Below are positions 1 through 8,299 of a stretch of 22,165 nucleotides of DNA, one piece after another. Each line of letters begins with the position of its first letter. Positions within the stretch are counted from its first letter, which is position 1. The position numbers were made by a program, and so were the translations under genes. The DNA is taken from contig DYRX01000017.1 of assembly GCA_020718525.1 (NCBI GenBank), positions 1,205 through 23,369 on the forward strand, written 5' to 3'. The notes under the pieces are model-generated. The model was given only the letters and a program-made list of their open reading frames with translations. It did not search any database and was not told the DNA's origin. The DNA comes from Victivallis vadensis (GTDB lineage: Bacteria; Verrucomicrobiota; Lentisphaeria; Victivallales; GWF2-50-93).

Positions 1-184
1 TGGTGACAGGATCGGCGTCCAAGGTCGTGGTCCATTGGATATTCCAAAAACTTCCTATTAAAAGCGTGTCAGCGGCGCTCGGGGAGATGAAGGCAAAAGC
101 TGGCTCCTCCTGCGAAAAAATCGGCGATTGGACAGCTAAGAAAATCCCAACGATGAAAAGACAAGACGATGATAATTTTAACAT
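1..184 (-). CDS. Partial exported protein, N-terminus with Kre9/KNH-like domain
   Basis: This is the first 61 codons of a gene that runs off the left edge. The start ATG at 184-182 follows a strong ribosome binding site (AAGGAG, 8 bases upstream on the minus strand). The protein opens with MLKLSSSCLFIVGIFLAVQS, a typical signal peptide, with likely cleavage near the Ser-Gln at residues 23-24. The mature start reads like the Ser-Thr-rich Kre9/KNH domain: I-S-P near residues 33-35, then a D-T-L-L-I-G-S-F-W stretch and an I-Q-W-T motif. In bacteria such domains occur in large secreted or surface proteins, often with other beta-sandwich modules. It is divergent from the Big_9 repeat protein at 441. 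The domain call rests on about 30 residues and is tentative; the existence of the gene is much safer. Confidence 0.7.
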   Translation of the reverse strand, partial: MLKLSSSCLFIVGIFLAVQSPIFSQEEPAFAFISPSAADTLLIGSFWNIQWTTTLDADPVT

Positions 185-365
185 GTTCACGTCTCCTTCC
201 CTTTGACTTTTTTCCCGATTCCGACAGCGACCCCGAATTCTACTTGCTTTGCTGAATACTCAGATCAGAACCCCCTCCGACACCAATATATCACAGAAAA
301 ATGACAAAAAACAACTTTTAATGCAATTAAAACCATCTTTTGGCATTGAAAATGATGGTGAAACG

Positions 366-403
366 AACATATTGGTCTCTAGATTTGTCTAATCCAATAT
401 GTT
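366..403. repeat. Inverted repeat in the divergent promoter region
   Basis: AACATATTGG at 366-375 is the exact reverse complement of CCAATATGTT at 394-403, with an 18-base spacer. It lies in the 256-base gap between the divergent exported genes (starts at 184 and 441), closer to the plus-strand gene. It could be an operator, or a leader hairpin followed by a short T run (402-406). The stem is AT-rich, and no plus-strand gene precedes it that would need a terminator. The rest of 185-440 is AT-rich with no convincing ORF. Confidence 0.45.
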
Positions 404-440
404 TTTGTCTTTTCATGTTTAAATTGAAAAAGGGGGGGAG

Positions 441-3161
441 ATGAAAAAGTCCGCTAAATTGACGAAAGCCGTCCTATCAGAAGAGGGGAACAGGAAAATG
501 CGCTTGCTTCAGACTTGCTCTGAAAGCAGTTTGCTTCGCTTGTCCCGCGCCGCAGAAAATCTGCAGAGATGTCTGCACAGCTCGTTTTTGCTGTCTTTGT
601 TTCTTCTTGCAATTGCCGTTCCCCAAGCCGAGGCGGCAAGCAAAACAAACCAGGTGAAGTTTTCCCAGTCCTGGGCTCAAAAGCTTGTGAATGACGATGG
701 TCCCACCGATTCCGAGGAATGGAGATGGAGCGTTTCTGGCATTTTGTGGGGCGATTTCAGCAAATTTGGCGACGAAACGAGGGTAGGGCTGGTCATTGGA
801 GACTTCAATTCGACAGATTATTTTGAGACGATAGGAGACATAAAGGCATACATCGACGGGGAAGGTCTTAATTTGCAGGATCCCAACGAAGCAAAAGAGA
901 AGAAAATGCGAGGGCGATACAAGATTGACACCGCAAAGAAAACTGGTTCTTGCACATACAATTTCTATTACTCTTACGACAAAGAACGTCCGAATGGTGA
1001 CAGCGTTACTTTCTATAAGAAGGCGGGTTCAATCTCTTTCAAATGGAACTCCAGGGGTCTGGCTTTCAACGCGAAGGTGGCAGTAAGTGCCAGTGACTTC
1101 TATTTCAAAGATGCCAAAGCGCCGGAGATTCCGATGGAAATCGAGCCACTTGCGCCAAATCCTGCTCCCAATCCCGGCAAGCCCTGCGTGGTGAAGCAGA
1201 AGGGCACTGCCGCTAACATTTGCCAAGTTCGCTTTGACAATTTCGTCTGCTCTAAAAGGGGCTTCGGCCTCACAGTAAAGAAAAAATGGAGCAGGCTAAT
1301 CAAAAAGATAGATGGAGCTCCAGAGGAATTTGAGCTAAACAGCCACAGACTCAAGGAGATTAAACCTTGGGCAATCCTGAAAGTGCCAGACTTGCCGGTC
1401 GCAGTTGCCGATTCAGCAGATGCCGACTATGCGGCAATGCTTGAAATCCCGGTCACAAGCAACGACTCCAACTACATTGACAGCGACGTTGTGGACGAGG
1501 CGGATTTGCTTGTGAGACAAATTTCTGTCCAGCCAAAAAATGGAACTGCGCAGATTTCTGAAGACGGTCTTTCCATCGAATACACCCCAAATGATGGATT
1601 TTTCGGATCCGACGAGTTCGAATACAAGGCGGTTGATATGATGGGGAGGGAAACCAATTCGGCGAAAGTCTTCGTATACGTCGAAACCCCCGATGTCAAT
1701 AGGATGCCTTTCGCAGTTGACGATGTGGTCGAGAATGCCCCCTCTAGCTCGAGCACGGTAATTGATGTTCTCGCAAACGATCTTGACTTGGATGAGGGAA
1801 CCCTTCTAGGTGTGAGCGTGTCCATCCCGGAAAACGGAGAGGCTCAGATATACATGGATCCTGTCGACAATAAGTCAAAAGTTCTCTACACGCCTATGCT
1901 TGGATACGTCAGTCCCGAGGACGAGCCCGACACCTTTGAATATTCTATTAGCGATGGTCAGGGTGGATTCTCCACCGCAAGCGTATTTGTCTATGTGCTT
2001 TCTTTCGACAAGAACACTCCTCCAGTTGCCGAACCCGATTCAGAAATCACCCAAATAAATCAATCAATTGACATATCAGTCATGAACAATGACCACGATG
2101 AGAATGGAAACGGATCCAGTGATCCGTTTTGGATTGCCGCCTTGATTGAAGACCCAAAAAATGGAGAAATTGACACTGACGGACGGACGATCATATATCT
2201 GCCGAACGTCAATTTCTCCGGTCAGGATAGCTTCAAATACAAGATAGGAGACGCGAATGGCGGAACGGCAGAAGCAACTGTCACCGTTTTGGTAAATAAT
2301 CCCCCAGTCACATTTGACGATGTAGCGTTGACAGAAATGAACACTCCAGTCGTTTTAACGCCGCTTGAAAACGACAAGGATGCCGATGGCGATGCCTTGT
2401 CGCTTTCCCTTGACCCAGCCATAGTCCCCATGAACGGAACCGTTGTCTTGAACGGAAAAAATTTGGAATACACACCCAACGATGGTTTTGTCGGGACGGA
2501 CTTCTTCGGATATGTGGCGAATGATCCGAATAATGCCGGCGCAGGCGGAATAGTCACAATTTTTGTCGGGATTCCATTTGGCAACAATCCTCCTGTCGCG
2601 CAAGACGACAATGTCATCGTTGTTTCAGAGCAAGACAACGAACTTAAGATCTTGGGCAATGACATGGATGCCGACAGCGACACTCTTCGATTTGTTGAGA
2701 TCACACAGATGCCAAAATATGGCAGGCTTATCTTTTCTTCGACTAAGCTTGTTTATTGCATCATGCCTCCATTGGACGGCGAAGATCCGGAATACGAAAA
2801 GAAAGACACTCTCAAATATGTGATCAGCGATGGCAAAGGAGGAAGATCCGAGGCGACTGCCAATTTAGCCATTAACACTGCTCCCTATATTTTTGAAGAT
2901 ACCCTGCAGACAAGTGCCGACACCCCGGTCGAAATTTTTCCTGTTGCGAATGATTTTGATAAAGATGGCGATACTATCGGAGTCGAGGCGATCGGAATTC
3001 CGGCAAATGGCTCTGCCATTCTTGTCGGAGACAAGATCACATACACGCCAAATCCTGGCTTCCTGGGTGTTGATTCTCTGATGTACACCGCGCTTGATTC
3101 AAGAGGCGCAAGCTCTACCGGATTTATATTCATTACGGTAGGAGAACCTTCCAATCCTTAA
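441..3161 (+). CDS. Secreted protein with six Big_9-like (cadherin-like) repeats
   Basis: The gene encodes up to 906 residues. The hydrophobic run LLSLFLLAIAVPQAEA (about residues 50-65) is a signal peptide, but the first ATG gives a very long leader. The ATG at 498 (residue 20), with AGGGGAACAGG upstream, is a plausible alternative start. After a beta-rich region of unknown function (about 70-310) come six tandem Big_9/cadherin-like units starting near residues 318, 420, 525, 619, 715 and 812. Their signatures are N-x-P-P-V-A-x-D-D, A-N-D-x-D-x-D, Y-T-P-N-x-G-F and D-S-F-x-Y. The acidic N-D-x-D-x-D loops are typical calcium-binding positions. The C-terminus stops right after the sixth unit, with no sorting signal or membrane anchor. 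Such proteins usually act in adhesion or as surface structure. A function cannot be assigned, and the N-terminal domain is not recognised. Confidence 0.85.
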   Translation: MKKSAKLTKAVLSEEGNRKMRLLQTCSESSLLRLSRAAENLQRCLHSSFLLSLFLLAIAVPQAEAASKTNQVKFSQSWAQKLVNDDGPTDSEEWRWSVSGILWGDFSKFGDETRVGLVIGDFNSTDYFETIGDIKAYIDGEGLNLQDPNEAKEKKMRGRYKIDTAKKTGSCTYNFYYSYDKERPNGDSVTFYKKAGSISFKWNSRGLAFNAKVAVSASDFYFKDAKAPEIPMEIEPLAPNPAPNPGKPCVVKQKGTAANICQVRFDNFVCSKRGFGLTVKKKWSRLIKKIDGAPEEFELNSHRLKEIKPWAILKVPDLPVAVADSADADYAAMLEIPVTSNDSNYIDSDVVDEADLLVRQISVQPKNGTAQISEDGLSIEYTPNDGFFGSDEFEYKAVDMMGRETNSAKVFVYVETPDVNRMPFAVDDVVENAPSSSSTVIDVLANDLDLDEGTLLGVSVSIPENGEAQIYMDPVDNKSKVLYTPMLGYVSPEDEPDTFEYSISDGQGGFSTASVFVYVLSFDKNTPPVAEPDSEITQINQSIDISVMNNDHDENGNGSSDPFWIAALIEDPKNGEIDTDGRTIIYLPNVNFSGQDSFKYKIGDANGGTAEATVTVLVNNPPVTFDDVALTEMNTPVVLTPLENDKDADGDALSLSLDPAIVPMNGTVVLNGKNLEYTPNDGFVGTDFFGYVANDPNNAGAGGIVTIFVGIPFGNNPPVAQDDNVIVVSEQDNELKILGNDMDADSDTLRFVEITQMPKYGRLIFSSTKLVYCIMPPLDGEDPEYEKKDTLKYVISDGKGGRSEATANLAINTAPYIFEDTLQTSADTPVEIFPVANDFDKDGDTIGVEAIGIPANGSAILVGDKITYTPNPGFLGVDSLMYTALDSRGASSTGFIFITVGEPSNP

Positions 3162-3211
3162 TAGGTTTTTCGACGTTCTTTTAATAAAATCAATCAGAGA
3201 AGGAGCCGGAA

Positions 3212-5311
3212 ATGTCTTCTGCCCCCTGTTTTTCCACGGTCTCTAAACCGTTTGAATTTCCTAGGCTCCTTCTCATCCCCTCTCTCCTCCTTGTGCTGGC
3301 TATTTTTTCTCCCTTCTCAGCCTGCTCCAACAATTCCCAATCTTTTTCTATAAATCCCCTCTTTGGCGACAACATGGTGCTTCAGCGAGACGCTTCTGTC
3401 GCAATATGGGGGAAAGCCGCCCCGGGAGCAGAAATAAAGCTTTCTGTCGCCGGACAGGAAAAAAACGCGACGGCAGACACGGACGGGAACTGGAATATTC
3501 GTCTTGATCCGCTTAAGCCTGGCGGTCCATACAAGCTGGAAGCAAAGACAAATTCCGGTCAGAGCTTGGTTATTGACAACGTACTTTTCGGCGATGTCTG
3601 GCTTTGTTCCGGACAGTCCAACATGGAATTCAAGCTCTCTGGCGCAATGAATGCCTCCGAGGAAAAGACAAAGGCAGATTATCCGGAGATCAGATACTTT
3701 CGCATAGAAAAAAATGTTAGTCCGACTCCACTCGATGCCGTAAGGGGAAATTGGCTGGTCTGCAACCCTAAAAACAGCACCGTGTTTTCAGCCGTCGCCT
3801 ACTTTTTCGCGCGCGAAATCTGGAACGCCACAAAAATTCCTGTCGGTTTGATTGACAGTTCCTGGGGCGGAATACACGCAGAGTCCTGGGTGCCCAGAGC
3901 AGATCTCGAAAAAGATCCAGACCTAAAGCCAATTGTCCAAAGATATGACGACGCGCTAAAAGCATACCCCGAAAAAATGAAGGAATATCAGGAGAGCATC
4001 AAGCGTTGGGAAACTGAGAACGCCGGAGTTTGCGCACACAGTGACAGCGGGAACGAAGGGGAAAAAATGGACTGGCAGGCTCCCTCCTTCGACGACAGCG
4101 CCTGGACTGACATGAAGCTCCCTACCTATTGGGAGGACGTCAGAGGAAATGAAAAGCTCGACGGCGCTGTCTGGTTCAGAAAAACTATTGTTGTTCCAAA
4201 AGAAATGGCAGGAAATGCCCAGACACTTTCTTTGGGACCAATTGACGATTTCGATACGGTCTATTTCAATGGAAAAAAGGTCGGTTCAACAGGAAAGGAC
4301 ACGGACAATTTCTGGGAAGTCCGCCGCAAATATCCCGTTCCAGCCGAACTTGTCAGGGAGGGAAAGGCTGTCGTTGCCGTCAGGGTCTTCGACCACAAGG
4401 GAAACGGTGGCATCTATGGTGCCGCACAGGAACTTTATCTCGGATCGGACATAGGTTCCGATTCCAACATCTCACTAGCGGGCGATTGGAAATTTAAAGT
4501 TGAAAAAACTTACGATCCGTCTCTCCTCAAACCCGAAAAGAAGCCTTCTGCCCCGCTCGGTCCGGAAAGCCCCTTCGCTGTATCTGGTCTCTACAACTCG
4601 ATGATATATCCAACCGAACGCTTCGGTATCAAAGGAGCAATCTGGTATCAGGGCGAAACGAACGCCGGAAGAGCCTGGCAGTACAGAAAACTTCTTCCAT
4701 GCCTGATCAATTCCTGGCGCAGGGGCTTCGGACAAGGAGATTTCCCCTTCTTCATCGTTCAGCTTGCCAATTTCAAGGACGCTCCTCAAACGCCAGGGAA
4801 TTCAGCCTGGGCGGAGCTGAGGGAAGCTCAAATGATCGCCGCAAAGTCTGTTCCAAACTCTGCCGTAGCCTGCGCCATTGACATCGGCGACGCAAAAGAC
4901 ATACATCCCAAGAACAAGCAGGAAGTAGGAAGACGACTTGCCCTGCTTGCGCTGGATCAGTGCTACGGCAAGTCGCTCGTGGACAAAGGTCCCGAATTCG
5001 ATTCGCTTTCCATCGAAGGCATAAAGGCAAGGGTCAAATTCAAGAATGTCGGAGGAGGACTCGTCTCGAAAGACTCATTGCCTCTCGCCCAGTTCTCCAT
5101 TGCAGGCGCGGACAAAAAGTTTGTCTGGGCTGATGCGGAAATTGACGGAGACAGCGTCATTGTCTCCTCGCCCGAAGTGATCAGCCTGGTGGCAGTGCGC
5201 TACGCCTGGGCTGAAAACCCGGAATCTGCGAATCTCGCAAACAAGGAGGGGCTTCCAGCCTACCCCTTCAGGACCGACGACTTGCAAGGATGCACATTCG
5301 ACAAAAAATAG
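3212..5311 (+). CDS. Sialate O-acetylesterase, SGNH hydrolase family
   Basis: This 699-residue protein matches the length and block order of bacterial sialate O-acetylesterases, which remove acetyl groups from sialic acids or from other acetylated glycans. It has a hydrophobic leader ending L-A-I-F-S-P-F-S-A-C-S; Cys38 sits where a lipobox cysteine would be, although Phe at -3 is atypical. Visible blocks are P-L-F-G-D-N-M-V-L-Q near the N-terminus, the nucleophile motif GQSNM (Ser136), the W-Y-Q-G-E-T-N motif (residues 478-484) and D-I-H-P (Asp563, His565), completing a Ser-Asp-His set. Between the first two blocks and the third, near residues 290-430, lies an inserted galactose-binding-like beta domain (F-D-D-S-A-W, W-F-R-K, Y-F-N-G-K), as in relatives. 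A GAAGGAG site precedes the ATG. The gene starts 50 bases after the repeat protein and may be cotranscribed with it. Confidence 0.9.
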   Translation: MSSAPCFSTVSKPFEFPRLLLIPSLLLVLAIFSPFSACSNNSQSFSINPLFGDNMVLQRDASVAIWGKAAPGAEIKLSVAGQEKNATADTDGNWNIRLDPLKPGGPYKLEAKTNSGQSLVIDNVLFGDVWLCSGQSNMEFKLSGAMNASEEKTKADYPEIRYFRIEKNVSPTPLDAVRGNWLVCNPKNSTVFSAVAYFFAREIWNATKIPVGLIDSSWGGIHAESWVPRADLEKDPDLKPIVQRYDDALKAYPEKMKEYQESIKRWETENAGVCAHSDSGNEGEKMDWQAPSFDDSAWTDMKLPTYWEDVRGNEKLDGAVWFRKTIVVPKEMAGNAQTLSLGPIDDFDTVYFNGKKVGSTGKDTDNFWEVRRKYPVPAELVREGKAVVAVRVFDHKGNGGIYGAAQELYLGSDIGSDSNISLAGDWKFKVEKTYDPSLLKPEKKPSAPLGPESPFAVSGLYNSMIYPTERFGIKGAIWYQGETNAGRAWQYRKLLPCLINSWRRGFGQGDFPFFIVQLANFKDAPQTPGNSAWAELREAQMIAAKSVPNSAVACAIDIGDAKDIHPKNKQEVGRRLALLALDQCYGKSLVDKGPEFDSLSIEGIKARVKFKNVGGGLVSKDSLPLAQFSIAGADKKFVWADAEIDGDSVIVSSPEVISLVAVRYAWAENPESANLANKEGLPAYPFRTDDLQGCTFDKK

Positions 5312-5332
5312 TTCTCATATCCCTCTTGCTTG

Positions 5333-6310
5333 TCAGTTTGTCCTGGGTCCATAGAATGTCTCTGAAATTTTGAACGCGGGTTCCGGCAGTGTCTCTGATT
5401 CTAGAAAGAGCGAGACGAGATTTTCTGCACGTTCATATTCTTCAGGCCGCATCCAGTGAATCTTCCAACCCTGATTTTCGAGCTTTCGGAACCAGATGTC
5501 CTGACGTTTGGCAAACTGCCTTATTTTGGATTTCAACGTCTCCTTCATTTCGTCGAAGGATATTTTGTCCTGCAGACAAAGGGCTCCCCATTTGTATTCG
5601 AGACCAAAGTATTCCAGCTTTTCCCATGAGACTCCGTCCATGTGAAGGATCCGAATCTCTTCGAGCATGCCTTCTGCCAGGCGCGCTTCGAGCCTCGACT
5701 CGATTCTCCTATGGATCTCGCTTCTTTCCAGCCGCACCCCTATCATCAGCCACTCTGCTTCGACTGGAAGGACACTGCGTGTATCCTGTGAAACTCCGCG
5801 TTCTATCCGCCTTATGAGCCTGTTCCGGTTTTTAAGATCTGATTCGGCGGGATGCGCCCCGTTTTGTGAAAGCCTGGATGCAAGTTTCTCTTCGTCGAGA
5901 CTGGCAAGCTCGCTTCTCAAGCCCTCGTTTCTTGGACCACCGGGAAAATCATATCTGTTGATGATCGCCGAGACGTAGAGCGGGCTTCCTCCGCATGCGA
6001 TCGGGAGCAAGCCCCTATTGGCAATGTCCAAAAAAATATCTCTGAAGCGGATGCAGTAGTTTTGCAAATCATAAATTTCATTCGGGCCGGCAATGTCAAT
6101 CATGTGATATGGAATGGGTTTGCCGTCCACATTGTATTCAGAGAGATCCTTTCCCGAGCCCAGATCAAGCCCCCTGTAAACCTGCCTGGAGTCAACGCCA
6201 AGGATTTCAGCGCCAAATCTTGAGGCTAGGCGCGCCGCAAGACGGGTCTTTCCGCAGGCGGTTGGACCTGTCATCATGACAGCTTTATTTTTTGGAACCA
6301 GTTCCGACAT
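5333..6310 (-). CDS. miaA: tRNA dimethylallyltransferase MiaA, divergent subgroup
   Basis: The enzyme transfers a dimethylallyl group to N6 of A37 in tRNAs reading U-starting codons. The 325 residues carry the P-loop GPTACGKT (14-21), D-S-R-Q-V-Y-R-G-L-D (about 40-49), a C-G-G-S-P-L-Y block in place of the usual V-G-G-T-x-L-Y, and the late signature R-Q-F-A-K-R-Q-D-I-W-F-R. The canonical G-T-A-K-P is replaced by G-S-G-K-D-L-S-E-Y. My recollection is that this variant belongs to a known MiaA subgroup in several non-proteobacterial phyla. The gene converges on the sialate esterase with only about 20 bases between them and no visible terminator, and it is divergent from lpxC. No strong ribosome binding site precedes the ATG. 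Confidence 0.88.
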   Translation of the reverse strand: MSELVPKNKAVMMTGPTACGKTRLAARLASRFGAEILGVDSRQVYRGLDLGSGKDLSEYNVDGKPIPYHMIDIAGPNEIYDLQNYCIRFRDIFLDIANRGLLPIACGGSPLYVSAIINRYDFPGGPRNEGLRSELASLDEEKLASRLSQNGAHPAESDLKNRNRLIRRIERGVSQDTRSVLPVEAEWLMIGVRLERSEIHRRIESRLEARLAEGMLEEIRILHMDGVSWEKLEYFGLEYKWGALCLQDKISFDEMKETLKSKIRQFAKRQDIWFRKLENQGWKIHWMRPEEYERAENLVSLFLESETLPEPAFKISETFYGPRTN

Positions 6311-6385
6311 ATGCTAAATCTGCCCCGCCGATCCTCTCTGCATCTTGCAACGACTTCTAAAATCTCGTAAAAAGATTCTTTGAGC

Positions 6386-6417
6386 TTTAAATTTTTCTGA
6401 CATGGAGCTATATTATA
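6386..6417. promoter_or_regulatory. Overlapping divergent promoter candidates, miaA/lpxC
   Basis: On the plus strand, TTTAAA (6386-6391), 17 bases, then TATATT (6409-6414) forms a weak sigma-70-like promoter that would start about 30 bases before lpxC. On the minus strand a perfect TATAAT lies at 6417-6412, overlapping it and facing miaA, but with no good -35. The two -10 boxes share bases, so the divergent genes may compete for polymerase. This is a consensus match only. Confidence 0.4.
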
Positions 6418-6451
6418 CGCTTCATTTGCTTCAAAGGCTATATCTGTATTT

Positions 6452-7303
6452 ATGGAAAAACAAAAGACTCTGCTCAAAAAGGTAGGAATAGGCGGCATAT
6501 CTCTGCATACAGGGAGACGCGCGCATCTTGCCCTATGCCCGGCTCCAGAAGACAGCGGAATCGTCTTCGCAAGAAAGGATCTGCCGGGTTCTCCCAGAGT
6601 CAGGGCGCTTGTTGAAAATGTGGTTGATGTGAGGCGCGGAACAACAATTGCCTCCGGAGAGGGGAAAGTCCACACAGTGGAGCATGTCCTCGCCGCCCTA
6701 AGCGCCGCAGGCGTCAGCAATGCGCTTGTCGAAATGGACGGGCCCGAGCCGCCAATCGCGGACGGCAGTGCCAAACCCTATGCCGAACTAGTCGAAGAGG
6801 CGGGAATTCTCGTTCAAAGCGCCGATGCAAAAATATCCGCCCCCCAGCAGTCAATGATTGTCGAAGAGGGGGACACAAAACTAGTTCTTTTCCCCTGCGA
6901 CGAATTCAGAATCACCTGCATAATCTCCTACGGGGCGACCCCTCTTGACGCCCAGTTTTTTTCGGGCGCCATCAGCGCCGACAGCTTCAAAAGCGAAATA
7001 GCCCCCGCACGTACTTTCTGCCTCTACAACGAGCTGGAAGCCCTGATCAAGCATGGTCTTGTCAAAGGCGGAAGTCTTGACAATGCAATTGTCATGCACG
7101 ACGGGGCGATCATAAGCAAAGACGAAATGCGCTTCACAAACGAGCTGGTCAGGCACAAGGTTTTGGACATCGTCGGAGACATGTTTCTCATAGGAGCGGG
7201 ACTGCGCGCGCACATTGTTGCTGTCAAGCCGGGTCACCCCGCGAACATCGCCCTTGCAAGAAAGATCAAAGAGGCATCTTCTCCTTTGGCAAAGGTCGTG
7301 TAG
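6452..7303 (+). CDS. lpxC: UDP-3-O-acyl-N-acetylglucosamine deacetylase LpxC
   Basis: This is the zinc enzyme that commits UDP-3-O-acyl-GlcNAc to lipid A synthesis by removing its N-acetyl group. At 283 residues it is slightly short of the usual ~300, but all active-site positions are visible: H-T-V-E-H (Glu77, His78), V-R-H-K-V-L-D (His235, Asp239) and the general acid His262 in G-H-P-A-N. These align with E. coli Glu78, His79, His238, Asp242 and His265. The N-terminal G-I-S-L-H-T-G motif is intact. In some phyla LpxC is fused to FabZ; here a FabZ gene follows as a separate reading frame 46 bases downstream. The ribosome binding site is weak. Confidence 0.95.
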   Translation: MEKQKTLLKKVGIGGISLHTGRRAHLALCPAPEDSGIVFARKDLPGSPRVRALVENVVDVRRGTTIASGEGKVHTVEHVLAALSAAGVSNALVEMDGPEPPIADGSAKPYAELVEEAGILVQSADAKISAPQQSMIVEEGDTKLVLFPCDEFRITCIISYGATPLDAQFFSGAISADSFKSEIAPARTFCLYNELEALIKHGLVKGGSLDNAIVMHDGAIISKDEMRFTNELVRHKVLDIVGDMFLIGAGLRAHIVAVKPGHPANIALARKIKEASSPLAKVV

Positions 7304-7349
7304 ACATCTGAAAAGAAAGCAATAGAATAAAATATAAGGATGGGCAACC

Positions 7350-8270
7350 ATGATGATCGGAAAAACCATATGCTCTGAAAGAGTGAAGGAAATTCTGCCA
7401 TACAGATACCCGATGCTCCTGTTGGACAGAATCCATTTCGAATCAGAAAATGTCATTGTCGGACTAAAAAACGTAACCTTCAACGAAGAATTTTTCCAAG
7501 GTCATTTCCCGGGACATCCCATCATGCCTGGAGTCCTGCAAGTTGAGGCGATGCAGCAGGTCGCCGAAATCGCGGTCAAAGACAGGCTCAACCCCGGAAA
7601 CGACGGGGAAATATACGTCAAATCTCTCCGCAAGGTGAAATTTAGAAAGCCCGCAGTGCCTGGCGACAGGCTGATGATCAGGGTCGAAGTCAAAAAAATC
7701 TCCTCGACTGAAGCCGAGGTCTATGCCGAAAACAAAAGCAATTCCGGCGTCACCTGCCAGGCAAGCTTGACATTGGCTGTGAGATCGAGGGAATATTCCT
7801 GCACAATGCCGGCATTCAACACGTCCGACAAAGGCAACGAAATATTCATGGATGTGAACAAGATCATGTCCATAATCCCGCACAGATATCCATTCCTGCT
7901 CGTGGACTACATCATCTCCTTTGAAGGCTCCCATGTCACCGCCGTCAAAAACACCTCCATCAACGAACCGATATTTCACGGATATTCTCCGGACTACGCC
8001 GTCCTCCCGGGAGCAATCCAGTCGGAAATCATTGCGCAGTCGGGCTGTGTCGCAAAGCTTTCCAGACCAGAGAACAAGGGGAAAATAGCCTATTTCATGT
8101 CAATAGACGAATCTGAATACTATCATCCTGTCTTTCCTGGCGACCAGCTCAAGATCGAGGTCGAGCTTCCCGAAGGCAACTCCAGATTCGGCAGGGGCGA
8201 AGGCTTCATCACCGTAGAAGACAAGACAATATCGAAGACAGTGATGACCTTTGCGGTTGTTGATCCGTAG
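7350..8270 (+). CDS. fabZ: Tandem FabZ-FabZ fusion, 3-hydroxyacyl-ACP dehydratase
   Basis: The 306-residue protein is two FabZ hot-dog domains joined head to tail with an exact 160-residue offset: PYRYPMLLLDR at 17-27 against PHRYPFLLVDY at 177-187. FabZ normally has about 150 residues and forms dimers in which each active site takes His from one subunit and Glu from the other. Domain 1 has the full signature with His52 (G-H-F-P-G-H-P) and Glu66 (Q-V-E-A-M). In domain 2 the His position is Tyr212 (H-G-Y-S-P-D), and the F-P-G is lost, while Pro220-Gly221 and Glu226 remain. Only His52 with Glu226 can form a complete pair, so a single-site pseudo-dimer is inferred. The first of two adjacent ATGs fits best, with AAGGA nine bases upstream. 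It follows lpxC, as FabZ often does, and balances acyl chains for lipid A and membrane synthesis. Confidence 0.9.
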   Translation: MMIGKTICSERVKEILPYRYPMLLLDRIHFESENVIVGLKNVTFNEEFFQGHFPGHPIMPGVLQVEAMQQVAEIAVKDRLNPGNDGEIYVKSLRKVKFRKPAVPGDRLMIRVEVKKISSTEAEVYAENKSNSGVTCQASLTLAVRSREYSCTMPAFNTSDKGNEIFMDVNKIMSIIPHRYPFLLVDYIISFEGSHVTAVKNTSINEPIFHGYSPDYAVLPGAIQSEIIAQSGCVAKLSRPENKGKIAYFMSIDESEYYHPVFPGDQLKIEVELPEGNSRFGRGEGFITVEDKTISKTVMTFAVVDP

Positions 8271-8299
8271 GCGTCTCCCGCGCCCGGAGCCAGAGACCT

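Noticed and set aside
3..206. Plus-strand 67-codon ORF at the left edge
   Set aside because: It has no ribosome binding site and overlaps the minus-strand frame, which has a signal peptide, a strong ribosome binding site and a domain-like sequence.
2222..2704. Long minus-strand ORF inside the Big_9 gene
   Set aside because: It is antisense to repeated domains and serine-rich in the manner of frame shadows; no ribosome binding site or motif.
6274..6774. Minus-strand 166-codon ORF over the start of lpxC
   Set aside because: It lies antisense to the well-supported lpxC and overlaps the miaA start; no domain-like features.
6452..7303. LpxC shorter than usual, possible truncation
   Set aside because: All zinc ligands and catalytic residues are present and the C-terminus ends naturally just after the last conserved block.
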